Source: Sciurus carolinensis (Eukaryota > Chordata > Mammalia > Rodentia > Sciuridae). Taken from it: 64,000 nucleotides of DNA. Below, piece by piece: positions 11,171 to 23,199 of the stretch. Position numbers and translations under genes: made by a program. Location of the stretch: NCBI RefSeq assembly GCF_902686445.1, contig NC_062225.1:93174581-93238580 (forward strand), given 5' to 3'. Under the pieces are notes generated by a model, which saw only the letters and a program-made list of their open reading frames with translations, ran no database searches and was not told where the DNA came from. Position 1 is the stretch's first letter. Each line of letters opens with the position of its first letter.

Positions 11171-12325
11171 TTAAAATCATTGTATTGAATTTTTTTCAGG
11201 CAAATAATCGATTTCCTGTCTTTGGAATCTGTTGTTAAAAGCTATTGTGTTTCTTTGGAGGCATTATGCTCCCTTGTGTTCTACATGCTTCTTGTGACCC
11301 TACACTGATATTTGTGTGTCTAACTGATCAGTCGACTGTAGTACTTTTTAGGGTGACTTATCAGTAAAAGCCTTTCTGCCGCTGATGTTCTAGAGTGTCG
11401 GCGGGTGGACAGCATTGATTTGGGTCCAGGTGGGTGCCTCGGAGTGGTGGCTGCGTGACTTCCTCAGCTGTGACCGAGGCTGACAGTCTGTGGGTGTCTC
11501 AGCAGGCCGAGCTGCGGAGCTTGTCAGCCTGTACCGTAGCTGGGACGGCTCTCTTGGGCACGTCAGGTTCACGGGTGGCTTTGGGCACGGCATGGCGTGG
11601 GTCGAGTTGGGGCAGGGATGCTCTGGCAGGTGTGTGCAGGTGAGGCATGGCTGCTATGGCTTCAGTGGCAGGTGCTTGTCAGTGTTCAAGGGCTCCGTGG
11701 GCTTGGGTCCACACTGTGGTCCCTAGGGGCCAGGCGCAGCACGTCCGGGAGCAGGAGGAGCTGTTCCTCAGGGCCGGGGATGGGTCTGCAGGGCTTCCCA
11801 CTGGCTCACAAGACTGGGCCAGCCAAGCAGCTGGGGTGGCTGCTTGATTCCTGAGCAAGACCAAGACCGAGGTGAGTGGGCCCCGAGCTGATGCTGGACG
11901 TCAGGAGCCCGGGTGGGGAGGGCACACCTCAGGTTGGGCCCTTTCCATGGGCACCGCAGCGTGTGGCAACCTGGCTGCTCCTCAAGGTGGGCTCAGGACT
12001 TGTGTGGGCTGCAGTTTCTCCAGAAGCAAACACTTCAGGTGGCTGGCACGAGTGGGGTGCCTGGGGGCTCCCACTCTCCTGCGAAGTGAAGCTCCTTATT
12101 GTTCAGGATTCATCTCAAGAGGGGGGATGGTAGCTGCGGGGATCTCAGTTCCCTTTGTACCTGGCCATCCTTCCTCTGTGTGCGGCGACCCTCTGCCCTG
12201 TCCCCACTGCACTCTGGTACTCTGCTTCAGGCACTCCAGTGACATGGCTGCTCTTTTGGCTTGTTTGGTCCTGTGTTGTGGAGGGACGTTCACCGGGATC
12301 CCAGATCAGCCATCTTGCTGATATC
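11155..12325 (-). mobile_element. Old L1M-type LINE-1, 5' end piece
   Basis: This is the third piece of the minus-strand L1. The AT-rich stretch at 11171-11390 is directly continuous with 4239 once the younger L1 is removed. It is followed by a GC-rich region (about 11390-12300) like an L1 5' UTR. At 12309-12317 the plus strand reads GCCATCTTG, which is CAAGATGGC on the minus strand, the usual mark of an L1 5' end. The old element is therefore apparently complete at its 5' end, and its start is near 12,325. No coding frame survives. Short open frames in the GC-rich part have no recognisable protein content. Confidence 0.72.
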
Positions 12326-12604
12326 ACACTCAGGTTCTTAGCTGCATTTGTTCTGATGCTTAAAAAATCCCTTCCTTCCACTTATTTATTTATTTACGAT
12401 TAAAGAAACCTCAAGCACAGCCCTTGACTTTTCTCTTCCCACACGGGAGCATCTGGGAGGGCCCCTCTGCGATGCAAAGCTCCCCTTTTCGTTCAGATCT
12501 GTGTCACGGACAAAGAGAAACTCTGTGGATCAAGGGTCTGTTGTCAACAGCAGAGCAGGTTATTGAAAAAATGAGAGCAAGTTACCTTCACGGCTATACG
12601 CTCG
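12326..12604. other. Unassigned spacer
   Basis: I recognise nothing here except a short (TTAT)n tract at about 12380-12396. The last part (12575-12604) already resembles edge sequence of the following minisatellite (ttaccttcacggctatacgctcg). Confidence 0.4.
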
Positions 12605-13015
12605 ATTCCAGAGACTGAGTCACCTTCACGGGCAATTCCAGAGACCCAGAGACTGAGTCACCTTCACAGGCAATTCCGGAGACCCAGAGACTGAGTCACC
12701 TTCACGGGCAATTCCAGAGACCCAGAGACTGAGTCACCTTCACGGGCAATTCCAGAGACCCAGAGACTGAGTCACCTTCACGGGCAATTCCAGAGACCCA
12801 GAGACTGAGTCACCTTCGCGGCTGCACACTCGATTCCAGAGACTGAGTCACCTTCATGGCCAATTCCAGAGACTGAGTCACCTTCACGGCCGATTCCAGA
12901 GACTGAGTCACCTTCACGGCCGCACACTCGATTCCAGAGACTGAGTCACCTTCACGGCCAATTCCAGAGACTGAGTCACCTTCACGGCCGTACGCTCGAT
13001 TCCAGAGACTGAAGG
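12605..13015 (+). repeat. Minisatellite with 38/30/42-bp units, each with an AP-1 motif
   Basis: Units share the core gactgagtcaccttcac. The first five spacings are exactly 38 bp (for example core starts at 12617, 12655 and 12693) and carry an extra 'gagaccca' segment. Later units are about 30 bp, or about 42 bp where 'cgcacactcgattcc' is added. TGAGTCA, the AP-1 consensus, occurs 11 times. No open frame of interest crosses it. The array is followed directly by unassigned unique sequence. Confidence 0.92.
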
Positions 13016-14624
13016 TGCGATCCCCATTTACCTCTCTGGCTCATGATTATCACATTTCAAGTGAGCAAGTCAAAACATGTCCTGCCGGTTCCAGGAGACA
13101 TGCAATTCCATACCATGGAGGCTTTGGACTCGTCAGGTCTCTATGCTGAGAATGCCCTTCATGTAATTTCTACTTCACCTGAATTTTAATTGAAGAAATC
13201 ATTCCTGCAGTTACTGGCCCAAATGAACTGTGCATTAGTGAGGCATTCCTAAGGCCCTTTACAGGCAGCTTCTGTCACTTCTCTGCCTCTGCCTTTTCAC
13301 GGGGATCTCCTATTTCCCTCTGCTCATCACCGTGTCCTTCTGGAATCTGGGGTTGGGGTGCACTGCAGAGGGGTCGATCTCCTGGCCAGCATGGAAGCAA
13401 AACTAGGAAGGAAAGTCCATTTATTTCCTTCCCCTGAGGGGATTCTAGCAGTGCACGCCTCTAAAAGTCATCCGTAAAATCAGGCAGTATTTTGAGTTTC
13501 TTCCTATAAAAGGAAGGAACTTGATAGGCCCCATCAGTTCGACTGGCTCAGGCGTAGCTTTAGGGCACCAAGCGTGCCTCTATCCTGAAGTTAATTGATC
13601 TTTAGGGATCAAGCTAATGACACATCCTTCTCTCCCTCCCTCCCGTGCTAATTTCAAACTGTAACACAAGCCTGTAACGTGGAGGCTGAGGTTGGACGGA
13701 GTGGGCCAGAGAGCTCTCGGAGGGCCTCATGGAGACTGGGGAGGACTTCTGGTCTGGAAGAAAGACTAAGATGGCAACAATAGCAAATGACAGTCTAGTG
13801 TCTTTCAATTGAACCTTTCCAAAAATGTTTTCGTGGTTTGTGGTCAGTCGGCCAGCTCTTGTGCTGCCCGTGGTTTCCAGAAGGTGGCAGGGGAGTGTGG
13901 TGCCCAAGCAAGGAGCAGGCGAGGTGGGGCAGGTCCTGGGGATAAACTAAGGCACTGTGAGGATGCCTGTCTGCCCTCCGGGAATCCAGACGCAGCGGGC
14001 AGGACTGCGAGGCCTGGGCAGGGCAGCCTCGAAGCAGGTCCACGCTGGCCAGCAGGAGCCGCGCCTTGAGGCCGGGAGTTCTTAGCTGTGCATGCAGAGG
14101 GAGACGTTAGGGTCAGGGCAAGGTGGGGAGGACCCTGTCCTGGAGGAAGGCCAGCTGGGTCAGAGTGGTCTCCCTGGCTGCATCTCTGCTGCTCAGCAGG
14201 CCCCGGACCACCTGGCCGTGGCCTCAGCCTGGAGAAGGGCATCAGCCACTGCTTTCCAGAGGGTCCCTGGGCACGGGGATGACACAGTGCCACAGGGCAA
14301 CTCACATGAGGACCCAAGAAAGACGGCCCTGGGGGACCGGAAGGAAATCTGACCAGAGATTCGACCTAGAGAAACAGGTGCTAGTTAGGCAGAGGGTGGT
14401 TTGTTGGAGGCATCCTTAACAGCGATGTGACGTCCATGTTCTAAAGATTTTTAGAATGACTTTCAGAAATGAGGAGCTAGCCCCCAGGAAGGAAGTCATT
14501 GCAACAAATTACTCAATGGGTTTGTGACAGTTTACAGCAATGGAGGTTCTTTAGGAAGATGCTTGCATTCACTGCTTCCCAGCAGTGTGGGCTGGTTTGT
14601 GTCGAGTTCTAAACTCTAGAAGCT
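13016..14624. other. Unassigned sequence without a recognisable gene
   Basis: The first half is mixed unique-looking sequence. From about 13,850 to 14,350 it is GC-rich with several CpGs. Short open frames exist on both strands but overlap each other, have no recognisable domains, and look like chance frames in GC-rich DNA. A short piece at 13,655-13,690 vaguely resembles an Alu/B1 head, too weakly to call. Confidence 0.45.
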
Positions 14625-14776
14625 CAGTGTGACTTTATTTGGAAACAGAGTCTTAGAGAACATTGGGTGACCTCAATCCATTGACTGTGACCTTGTAAAA
14701 AGTGGGGTTTGGAAAGAGACCCATTGGTGAATTCGAAGCCCAGACAAAGAGAATGCCCGGCGAAGGTGGAGGGAGA
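14625..14776 (+). mobile_element. LTR-like relic (MaLR/MLT1-type) at the left edge of the large array
   Basis: The words gtgtgactttatttggaaac and, further on, ccattgactgtgaccttgtaaaaag match a common mammalian LTR repeat. In that repeat a '...gacctTATTTGGAAA...' block is followed by '...CCAATGACTGGTGTCCTTATAA...'. I believe this is an MLT1/MaLR-type LTR (from memory). The fragment runs straight into the first 43-bp unit at about 14,777. Confidence 0.5.
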
Positions 14777-15039
14777 CGGGTACCCCATTGCCATCCAGGA
14801 GACGCTCAGTGTGATGGTCGGGTGACCACATTGCCATCTATGAGACACAAAGAGTGATGGTCGGGTGACCCCATTGCCATCCATGAGACACTAAGTGTGA
14901 TGGTCAGGTGACCCCATTGCCACCCAGGAGACACTAAGTGTGATGGTTGGGTGACCCCATTGCCACCCAGGAGACACTCAGTGTGATGGTCGGGTGACCC
15001 CATTGCCATCGATGATACACTCAGTGTGATGATCGGGTG

Positions 15040-16200
15040 ACCCCATTGCCATCTATGATACACTCAGTGTGATGATCGGGTGACCCCATTGTCATCCAGG
15101 AGACACTCAGTGTGATGGTCGGGTAACCCCATTGCCATCCAGGAGACACTCAGTGTGATGGTCGGGTGACCCCATTGCCATCCAGGAGACACTAAGTGTG
15201 ATGGTCGGGTGACCCCATTGCCATCCAGGAGACACTAAGTGTGATGGTCGGGTGACCCCATTGCCACCCAGGAGACAATCAGTGTGATGGTCGGGTGACC
15301 CCATTGCCATCTATGAGACACTAAGTGTGATGGTCGGGTGACCCCATTGCCACCCAGGAGACACTCAGTGTGATGGTCAGGTGACCCCATTGCCATCTAT
15401 GAGACACTAAGTGTGATGGTCAGGTGACCCCATTGCCATCCAGGAGTCATTAAGTGTGATGGTCGGGTGACCCCATTGCCATCTATGAGACACTAAGTGT
15501 GATGGTGGGGTGAACCCATTGGACCCAGGAGACACTCAGTGTGATGGTCGGGTGACCCCATTGCCATCCAGGAGACACGAACTGTGATGGTCCAGTGACC
15601 CCATTACCATCTATGAGACACTCAGTGTGATAGTCGGGTGACACCATTGCCACCCAAAAGACACTCAGTGTGATAGTCGGGTGACCCCATTGCCATCTAT
15701 GATACACTCAGTGTGATGATCGGGTGACCCCATTGTCATCCAGGAGACACTCAGTGTGATGGTCGGGTAACCCCATTGCCATCCAGGAGACACTCAGTGT
15801 GATGGTCGGGTGACCCCATTGCCATCCAGGAGACACTAAGTGTGATGGTCGGGTGACCCCATTGCCACCCAGGAGACAATCAGTGTGATGGTCGGGTGAC
15901 CCCATTGCCATCTATGAGACACTAAGTGTGATGGTCGGGTGACCCCATTGCCACCCAGGAGACACTCAGTGTGATGGTCAGGTGACCCCATTGCCATCTA
16001 TGAGACACTAAGTGTGATGGTCAGGTGACCCCATTGCCATCCAGGAGTCATTAAGTGTGATGGTCGGGTGACCCCATTGCCATCTATGAGACACTAAGTG
16101 TGATGGTGGGGTGAACCCATTGGACCCAGGAGACACTCAGTGTGATGGTCGGGTGACCCCATTGCCATCCAGGAGACACGAACTGTGATGGTCCAGTGAC
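15040..16200 (+). repeat. Tandem block duplication of about 14-15 units within the array
   Basis: The block at about 15,040-15,600 recurs at about 15,684-16,200. Private variants are shared in the same order: the deletion-bearing unit 'gtgaacccattggacccagg' (15,511 and 16,112), the word gatgatcgggtgaccccattgtc, and 'ggagacacgaactgtgatgg'. The offset is 644 bp to the left of about 15,200 and 601 bp to the right, because one 43-bp unit differs between copies. Confidence 0.8.
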
Positions 16201-19200
16201 CCCATTGCCACCCAGGAGACACTCAGTGTGAAGGTCGGGTGACCCCATTGCCAGGCAGGAGACACTCAGTGTGATGGTCGGGTGACCCCATTGCCATCCA
16301 TGAGACACTCATTGTGATGGTCGGGTGACCCCATTGCCATCTATGAGACACTAAGTGTGATGGTCGGGTGACCCCATTGCCATCTATGAGACACTAAGTG
16401 TGATGGTCGGGTGACCCCATTGCCATCTATGAGACACTAAGTGTGATGGTCGGGTGACCCCATTGCCACCCAGGAGACACTCAGTGTGATGGTCGGGTGA
16501 CCCCATTGCCATCCAGGAGACACTCAGTGTGAAGGTCGGGTGACCCCATTGCAAAGCAGGAGACACTCAGTGTGATGGTTGGGTGACCCCATTGCCATCC
16601 AGGAGACACTAACTGTGATGGGCCAGTGACCCCATTACCATCTATGAGACACTCAGTGTGATAGTCGGGTGACACCATTGCCACCCAAAAGACACTCAGT
16701 GTGATAGTCGGGTGACCCCATTGCCACCCAGGAGACACTCAGTGTGATGGTCAGGTGACCCCATTGCCATGCATGAGACACTCAGTGTGATGGTCGGGTG
16801 ACCCCATTGCCATCTATGAGACACTAAGTGTGATATTCGGGTGACCCCATTGCCATCTATGAGACACTAAGTGTGATGGTCGGGTAACCCCATTGCCAAC
16901 CAGGAGACACTCAGTGTGATGGTCGGGTGACCCCCATTGCCATCCAGGAGACAATAAGTGTGATGGTCGGGTGACCCCATTGCCACCCAGGAGACAATCA
17001 GTGTGATGGTCGGGTGACCCCATTGCCATCCAGGAGACACTCAGTGTGATGGTCAGGTGACCCCATTGCCATTAAGGAGACACTAAGTGTGATGGTCAGG
17101 TGACCCCATTGCCATCCAGGAGACACTAAGTGTGATGGTAGGGGGACCCCATTGCCACCCAGGAGACACTCAGTGTGATGGTGGGGTGACCCCATTGCCA
17201 CCCAGGAGACACTCAGTGTGATGGTCAGGTGACCCCATAGCCATCCAGGAGACACTAAGTGTGATGCTCAGGTGACCCCATTGCCACCCAGGAGACACTC
17301 AGTGTGATGGTCGGGTAATTCCATTGCCCCCCAGAGACACGAAGTGTGATGGTCGGGTGACCCCATTGCCATCCAGGAGACACTCAGTGTGATGGTCGGG
17401 TGACCCCATTGCCATCCAGGAGACACTCAGTGTGATGGTCGGGTGACCCCATTGCCATCTATGAGACACTCAGTGTGATGGTCGGGTGACCCCATTGCCA
17501 CTGAGGAGACACTCAGTGTGATGGTCGGGTGACCCCATTGCCATCTATGAGACACTCAGTGTGATGGTCGGGTGATCCCATTGCCATCCAGGAGACTCTC
17601 AGTGTGATGGTCGGGTAACCCCATTGCCATCTAAGAGACACTCAGTGTGATGGTCGAGTGACCCCATTGCCACCAAGGAGACACTCAGTGTGATGGTCGG
17701 GTGACCCCATTGTCATCCAGGAGACACTCAGTGTGATGGTCGGGTGACCCCATTGCCATCTATGATACACTCAGGGTGATAGTCGGGTGACCCCATTGCC
17801 ATACAGGAGACACTCAGTGTGATGGTCAGGTGACCCGATTGCCACCCAGGAGACACTCAGTGTTATGGTCAGGTGACCCCATTGCCATCCAGGAGACACT
17901 CAGTGTGATGGTCGGGAGACCCCATTGCCACCCAGGAGACACTCAGTGTGATGGTGGGGTGACCCCATTGCCATCCAGGAGACACTCAGTGTGATGGTCA
18001 GGTGACCCCATTGCCATCCAGGAGACACTAAGTGTGATGGTCGGGTGACCCCATTGCCATCTATGAGACACTCATCATGATGGTCGGGTGACCCCATTGC
18101 CATCCAGGAGACAATCAGTGTGATGGTCGGGTGACCCCATTGCCATCTATGAGACACTAAGTGTAATGGTCGGGTGACCCCATTGCCACCCAGGAGACAA
18201 TCAGTGTGATGGTCGGGTGACCCCATTGCCATCTATGAGACACTAAGTGTGATGGTCGGGTGACCCCATTGCCACCCAGGAGACACTCAGTGTGATGGTC
18301 GGGTGACCCCATTGCCATCTATGAGACACTAAGTGTGATGGTCAGGTGACCCCATTGCCATCCAGGAGTCATTAAGTGTGATGGTCGGGTGACCCTATTG
18401 CCATCTATGAGACACTAAGTGTGATGGTCGGGTGAACCCATTGGACCCAGGAGACACTCAGTGTGATGGTCGGGTGACCCCATTGCCATCCAGGAGACAC
18501 GAACTGTGATGGTCCAGTGACCCCATTACCATCTATGAGACACTCAGTGTGATAGTCGGGTGACACCATTGCCACCCAAAAGACACTCAGTGTGATAGTC
18601 GGGTGACCCCATTGCCATCTATGAGACACTAAGTGTGATGGTCGGGTGAACCCATTGGACCCAGGAGACACTCAGTGTGATGGTCGGGTGACCCCATTGC
18701 CATCCAGGAGACACGAACTGTGATGGTCCAGTGACCCCATTGCCACCCAGGAGACACTTAGTGTGAAGTTCGGGTGACGCCATTGCCAGGCAGGAGACAC
18801 TCAGTGTGATGGTCGGGTGACCCCATTGCCATCCATGAGACACTCATTGTGATGGTCGGGTGACCCCATTGCCATCTATGAGACACTAAGTGTGATGGTC
18901 GGGTGACCCCATTGCCATCTATGAGACACTAAGTGTGATGGTCGGGTGACCCCATTGCCATCAATGAGACACTAAGTGTGATGGTCGGGTGACCCCATTG
19001 CCACCCAGGAGACACTCAGTTTGATGGTCGGGTGACCCCATTGCCATCCAGGAGACACTCAGTGTGATGGTCGGGTGACCCCATTGCAAAGCAGGAGACA
19101 CTCAGTGTGATGGTTGGGTGACCCCATTGCCATCCAGGAGACACTAACTGTGATGGTCCAGTGACCCCATTACCATCTATGAGACACTCAGTGTGATAGT

Positions 19201-20370
19201 CGGGTGACACCATTGCCACCCAAAAGACACTCAGTGTGATAGTCGGGTGACCCCATTGCCACCCAGGAGACACTCAGTGTGATGGTCAGGTGACCCCATT
19301 GCCATCCATGAGACACTCATTTTGATAGTCGGGTGACCCCATTGCCATCTATGAGACAGTAAGTGTGATATTCGGGTGACCCCATTGCCATCTATGAGAC
19401 ACTAAGTGTGATGGTCGGGTAACCCCATTGCCATCTATGAGACACTCAGTGTGATGGTCGGGTGACCCCATTGCCATCCAGGGGACACTCAGTGTGATGG
19501 TCGGGTGACCCCATTGCCATCCAGGAGACACTCAGTGTGATGGTCAGGTGACCCCATTGCCATCAAGGAGACACTAAGTGTGATGGTCAGGTGACCCCAT
19601 TGCCATCCAGGAGACACTAGGTGTGATGGTAGGGGGACCCCATTGCCACCCAGGAGACACTCAGTGTGATGGTCGGGTGACCCCATTGCCACCCAGGAGA
19701 CACTCAGTGTGATGGTCAGGTGACCCCATTGCCATCCAGGAGACACTAAGTGTGAAGCTCAGGTGACCCCATTGCCACCCAGGAGACACTCAGTGTGATG
19801 GTCGGGTAATTACATTGCCCCCCAGAGACACGAAGTGTGATGGTTGGGTGACCCCATTGCCATCCAGGAGACACTCAGTGTGATGGTCGGGTGACCCCAT
19901 TGCCATCCAGGAGACACTCAGTGTGATGGTCGGGTGACCCCATTGCCATCTATGAGACACTCAGTGTGATGGTGGGGTGACCCCATTGCCCCCGAGGAGA
20001 CACTCAGTGTGATGGTCGGGTGACCCCATTGCCATCTATGAGACACTCAGTGTGATGGTCTGGTGACCTCATTGCCATCTATGAGACACTCAGTGTGATG
20101 GTCGGGTGATCCCATTGCCATCCAGGAGACTCTCAGTGTGATGGTCAGGTAACCCCATTGCCATCTAAGAGACACTCAGTGTGATGGTCGAGTGACCCCA
20201 TTGCCACCCAGGAGACACTCAGTGTGATGGTCGGGTGACCCCATTGTCATCCAGGAGACACTCAGTGTGATGGTCGGGTGACCCCATTGCCATCTATGAT
20301 ACACTCAGGGTGATAGTCGGGTGACCCCATTGCCATACAGGAGACACTCAGTGTGATGGTCAGGTGACCC
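16080..20370 (+). repeat. About 1.8-kb block duplicated at about 2.5 kb spacing
   Basis: About 16,080-17,840 and about 18,620-20,370 share ordered private variants: ccattgcaaagcagg, cacccaaaagacactcagtg, gggtaattccattgcccccc (with ta for tc in the second copy) and gatacactcagggtgatag. The offset is 2,535 bp at the left and about 2,491 bp in the middle, returning to about 2,534 at the right, so whole units were gained and lost since duplication. Confidence 0.75.
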
Positions 20371-20749
20371 CATTGCCATCCAGGAGACACTAAGTGTGAT
20401 GGTCAGGTGACCCGATTGCCACCCAGGAGACACTCAGTGTTATGGTCAGGTGACCCCATTGCCATCCAGGAGACACTCAGTGTGATGGTCGGGTAACCCC
20501 ATTGCCACCCAGGAGACACTCAGTGTGATGGTCCGGTGACCCCATTGCCATACAGGAGACACTCAGTGTGATGGTCAGGTGACCCCATTGCCATCCAGGA
20601 GACACTCAGTGTGATGGTCGGGTGACCCCATTGCCACCCAGGAGACACTCAGTGTGATGGTCGGGTGACCCCATTGCCATTAAGGAGACACTAAGTGTGA
20701 TGGTGAGGTGAACCCATTGCCATCCAGGAGACACTCAGTGTGATGGTCA

Positions 20750-22910
20750 GGTGACCCCATTGCCATCCAGGAGACACTAAGTGTGATGGTCGAGTGACCC
20801 CATTGACATCCAGGAAATACTCACTGTGATGGACGGGTGACCCCATTGCCACCCAGGAGACAATCAGTGTGATGATTGGGTGACCCCATTGCCATCCAGG
20901 AGACACTCAGTGTGATGGTCGGGTGACCCCATTGCCATCTATGAGACACTAAGTGTGATGGTCGGGTGACCCCATTGCCATCTATGAGACCCTAAGTGTG
21001 ATGGTCGGGTGACTCCATTGCCATCTGTGAGACACTCAGTGTGATGGTCGGGTGACCCCATTGCCACCCAGGAGACACTCAGTGTGATGGTCGGGTGACC
21101 CCATTTCCATCCAGGAGACACTCAGTGTGAAGGTCGGGTGACCCCATTGCCACCCAGGAGACACTCAGTGTGATTGTCGGGTGACCCCATTGCCATCCAG
21201 GAGACACTAAGTGTGATGGTCGGGTAATTGCATTGCCACCCAAGAGACACTCAGTGTGATGGTCGGGTGATCCCATTGCCACCCAAAAGACACTCAGTGT
21301 GATAGTCGGGTGACCCCATTGCCACCCAGGAGACACTCAGTGTGATTGTCGGGTGACCCCATTGCCATCCAGGAGACACTAAGTGTGATGGTCGGGTAAT
21401 TGCATTGCCACCCAAGAGACACTCAGTGTGATGGTCGGGTGACCCCACTGCCATCCATGAGACACTCAGTGTGATGGTCGGGTGACCCCATTGCCAAGCA
21501 GGAGACACTAAGTGTGATGGTCGGGTGACCCCATTGCCACCAAGGAGACAATCAGTGTGATGGTCGGGTGACCCCTTTGCCATCCAGGAGACACTCAGTG
21601 TGATGGTCAGGTGACCCCATTGCCATTAAGGAGACACTAAGTGTGATGGTGAGGTGAACCCATTGCCATCCAGGAGACACTCAGTGTGATGGTCAGGTGA
21701 CCCCATTGCCATCCAGGAGACACTAAGTGTGATGGTCAGGTGACCCGATTGCCACCCAGGAGACACTCAGTGTTATGGTCAGGTGACCCCATTGCCATCC
21801 AGGAGACACTCAGTGTGATGGTCGGGTAATAGCATTGCCACCCAGGAGACACTCAGTGTGATGGTCGGGTGACCCCATTGCCATCCAGGAGACACTCAGT
21901 GTGATGGTCAGGTGACCCCATTGCCATCCAGGAGACACTCAGTGTGATGGTCGGGTGACCCCATTGCCATCCTTGATACACTCAGTGTGATGGTTGGGTG
22001 ACCGCATTGCCATCCAGGAGACAATAAGTGTGATGGTCAGGTGACCCCATTGCCACCCAGGAGCCACTCAGTGTGATGGTCGGGTGACCCCATTGCCACC
22101 CAGGAGACACTCAGTGTGATGGTCGGGTGACCCCATTGCCATCCAGGAGACACTCAGTGTGATGGTCGGGTGACCCCATTGCCATCCAGGAGACACTCAG
22201 TGTGATGGTCGGGTGACCCCATTGCCCACCAGGAGACACTCAGTGTGATGGTCGGTGACCCAATTAACACCCAGGAGACATTCAGAGTGATGGTGGGGTA
22301 ATTCCATTGCCACCCAGGAGACACTCAGTGTGATGGTCGGGTGACCCCATTGCCATCTATGAGACATTAAGTGTGATGGTCGGGTGACCCCATTGCCACC
22401 CAGGAGACACTCAGTGTGATGGTCGGGTGACCCCATTGCCATCCAGGAGACACTAACTGTGATGGTCCAGTGACCCCATTGCCATCTATGAGACACTCAG
22501 TGTCATGGTCAGGTGACCACATTGCCATCCAGGAGACACTAAGTGTGATGGTCGAGTGACCCCATTGACATCCAGGAAATACTCACTGTGATGGACGGGT
22601 GACCCCATTGCAACCCAGGAGACAATCAGTGTGATGGTTGGGTGACCCCATTGCCATCCAGTAGACACTCAGTGTGATGGTCGGGTGACCCCATTGCCAT
22701 CTATGAGACACTAAGTGTGATGGTCGGGTGACCCCATTGCCATCTATGAGACCCTAAGTGTGTTGGTCGGGTGACTCCATTGCCATCTATGAGACACTCA
22801 GTGTGATGGTCGGGTGACCCCATTGCCACCCAGGAGACACTCAGTGTGATGGTCGGGTGACCCCATTTCCATCCAGGAGACACTCAGTGTGAAGGTCGGG
22901 TGACCCCATT
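20750..22910 (+). repeat. Block of about 400 bp repeated at 1,762-bp spacing
   Basis: About 20,750-21,150 and about 22,510-22,910 share the unusual units ccattgacatccaggaaata, gacgggtgacc and gagaccctaagtgtg in the same order. The offset of 1,762 bp is about 41 units less one base. Confidence 0.7.
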
Positions 22911-23199
22911 GCCACCCACGAGACACTCAGTGTGATGGTCGGGTGACCCCATTGCCATTTATGATATACTCAGTGTGATGGTTGGGTGACCCAATTGCCA
23001 TCCAGGAGACACTCAGTGTGATGGTCAGGTGACCCCATTGCCATCCAGGAGACAATAAGTGTGATGGTCAGGTGACCCCATTGCCACCCAGGAGACACTA
23101 AGTGTGATGGTCGGGTGACCCCATTGCCATCCAGGAGACACTCAGTGTGATGGTCAGGTGACCCCATTGCCATCCAGGAGACACTCAGTGTGATGGTCG

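Noticed and set aside
13655..13690. Possible B1/Alu-like SINE head
   Set aside because: Only a short phrase (cctgtaacgtggaggctgagg) fits. There is no B box, body or A-rich tail to support it.
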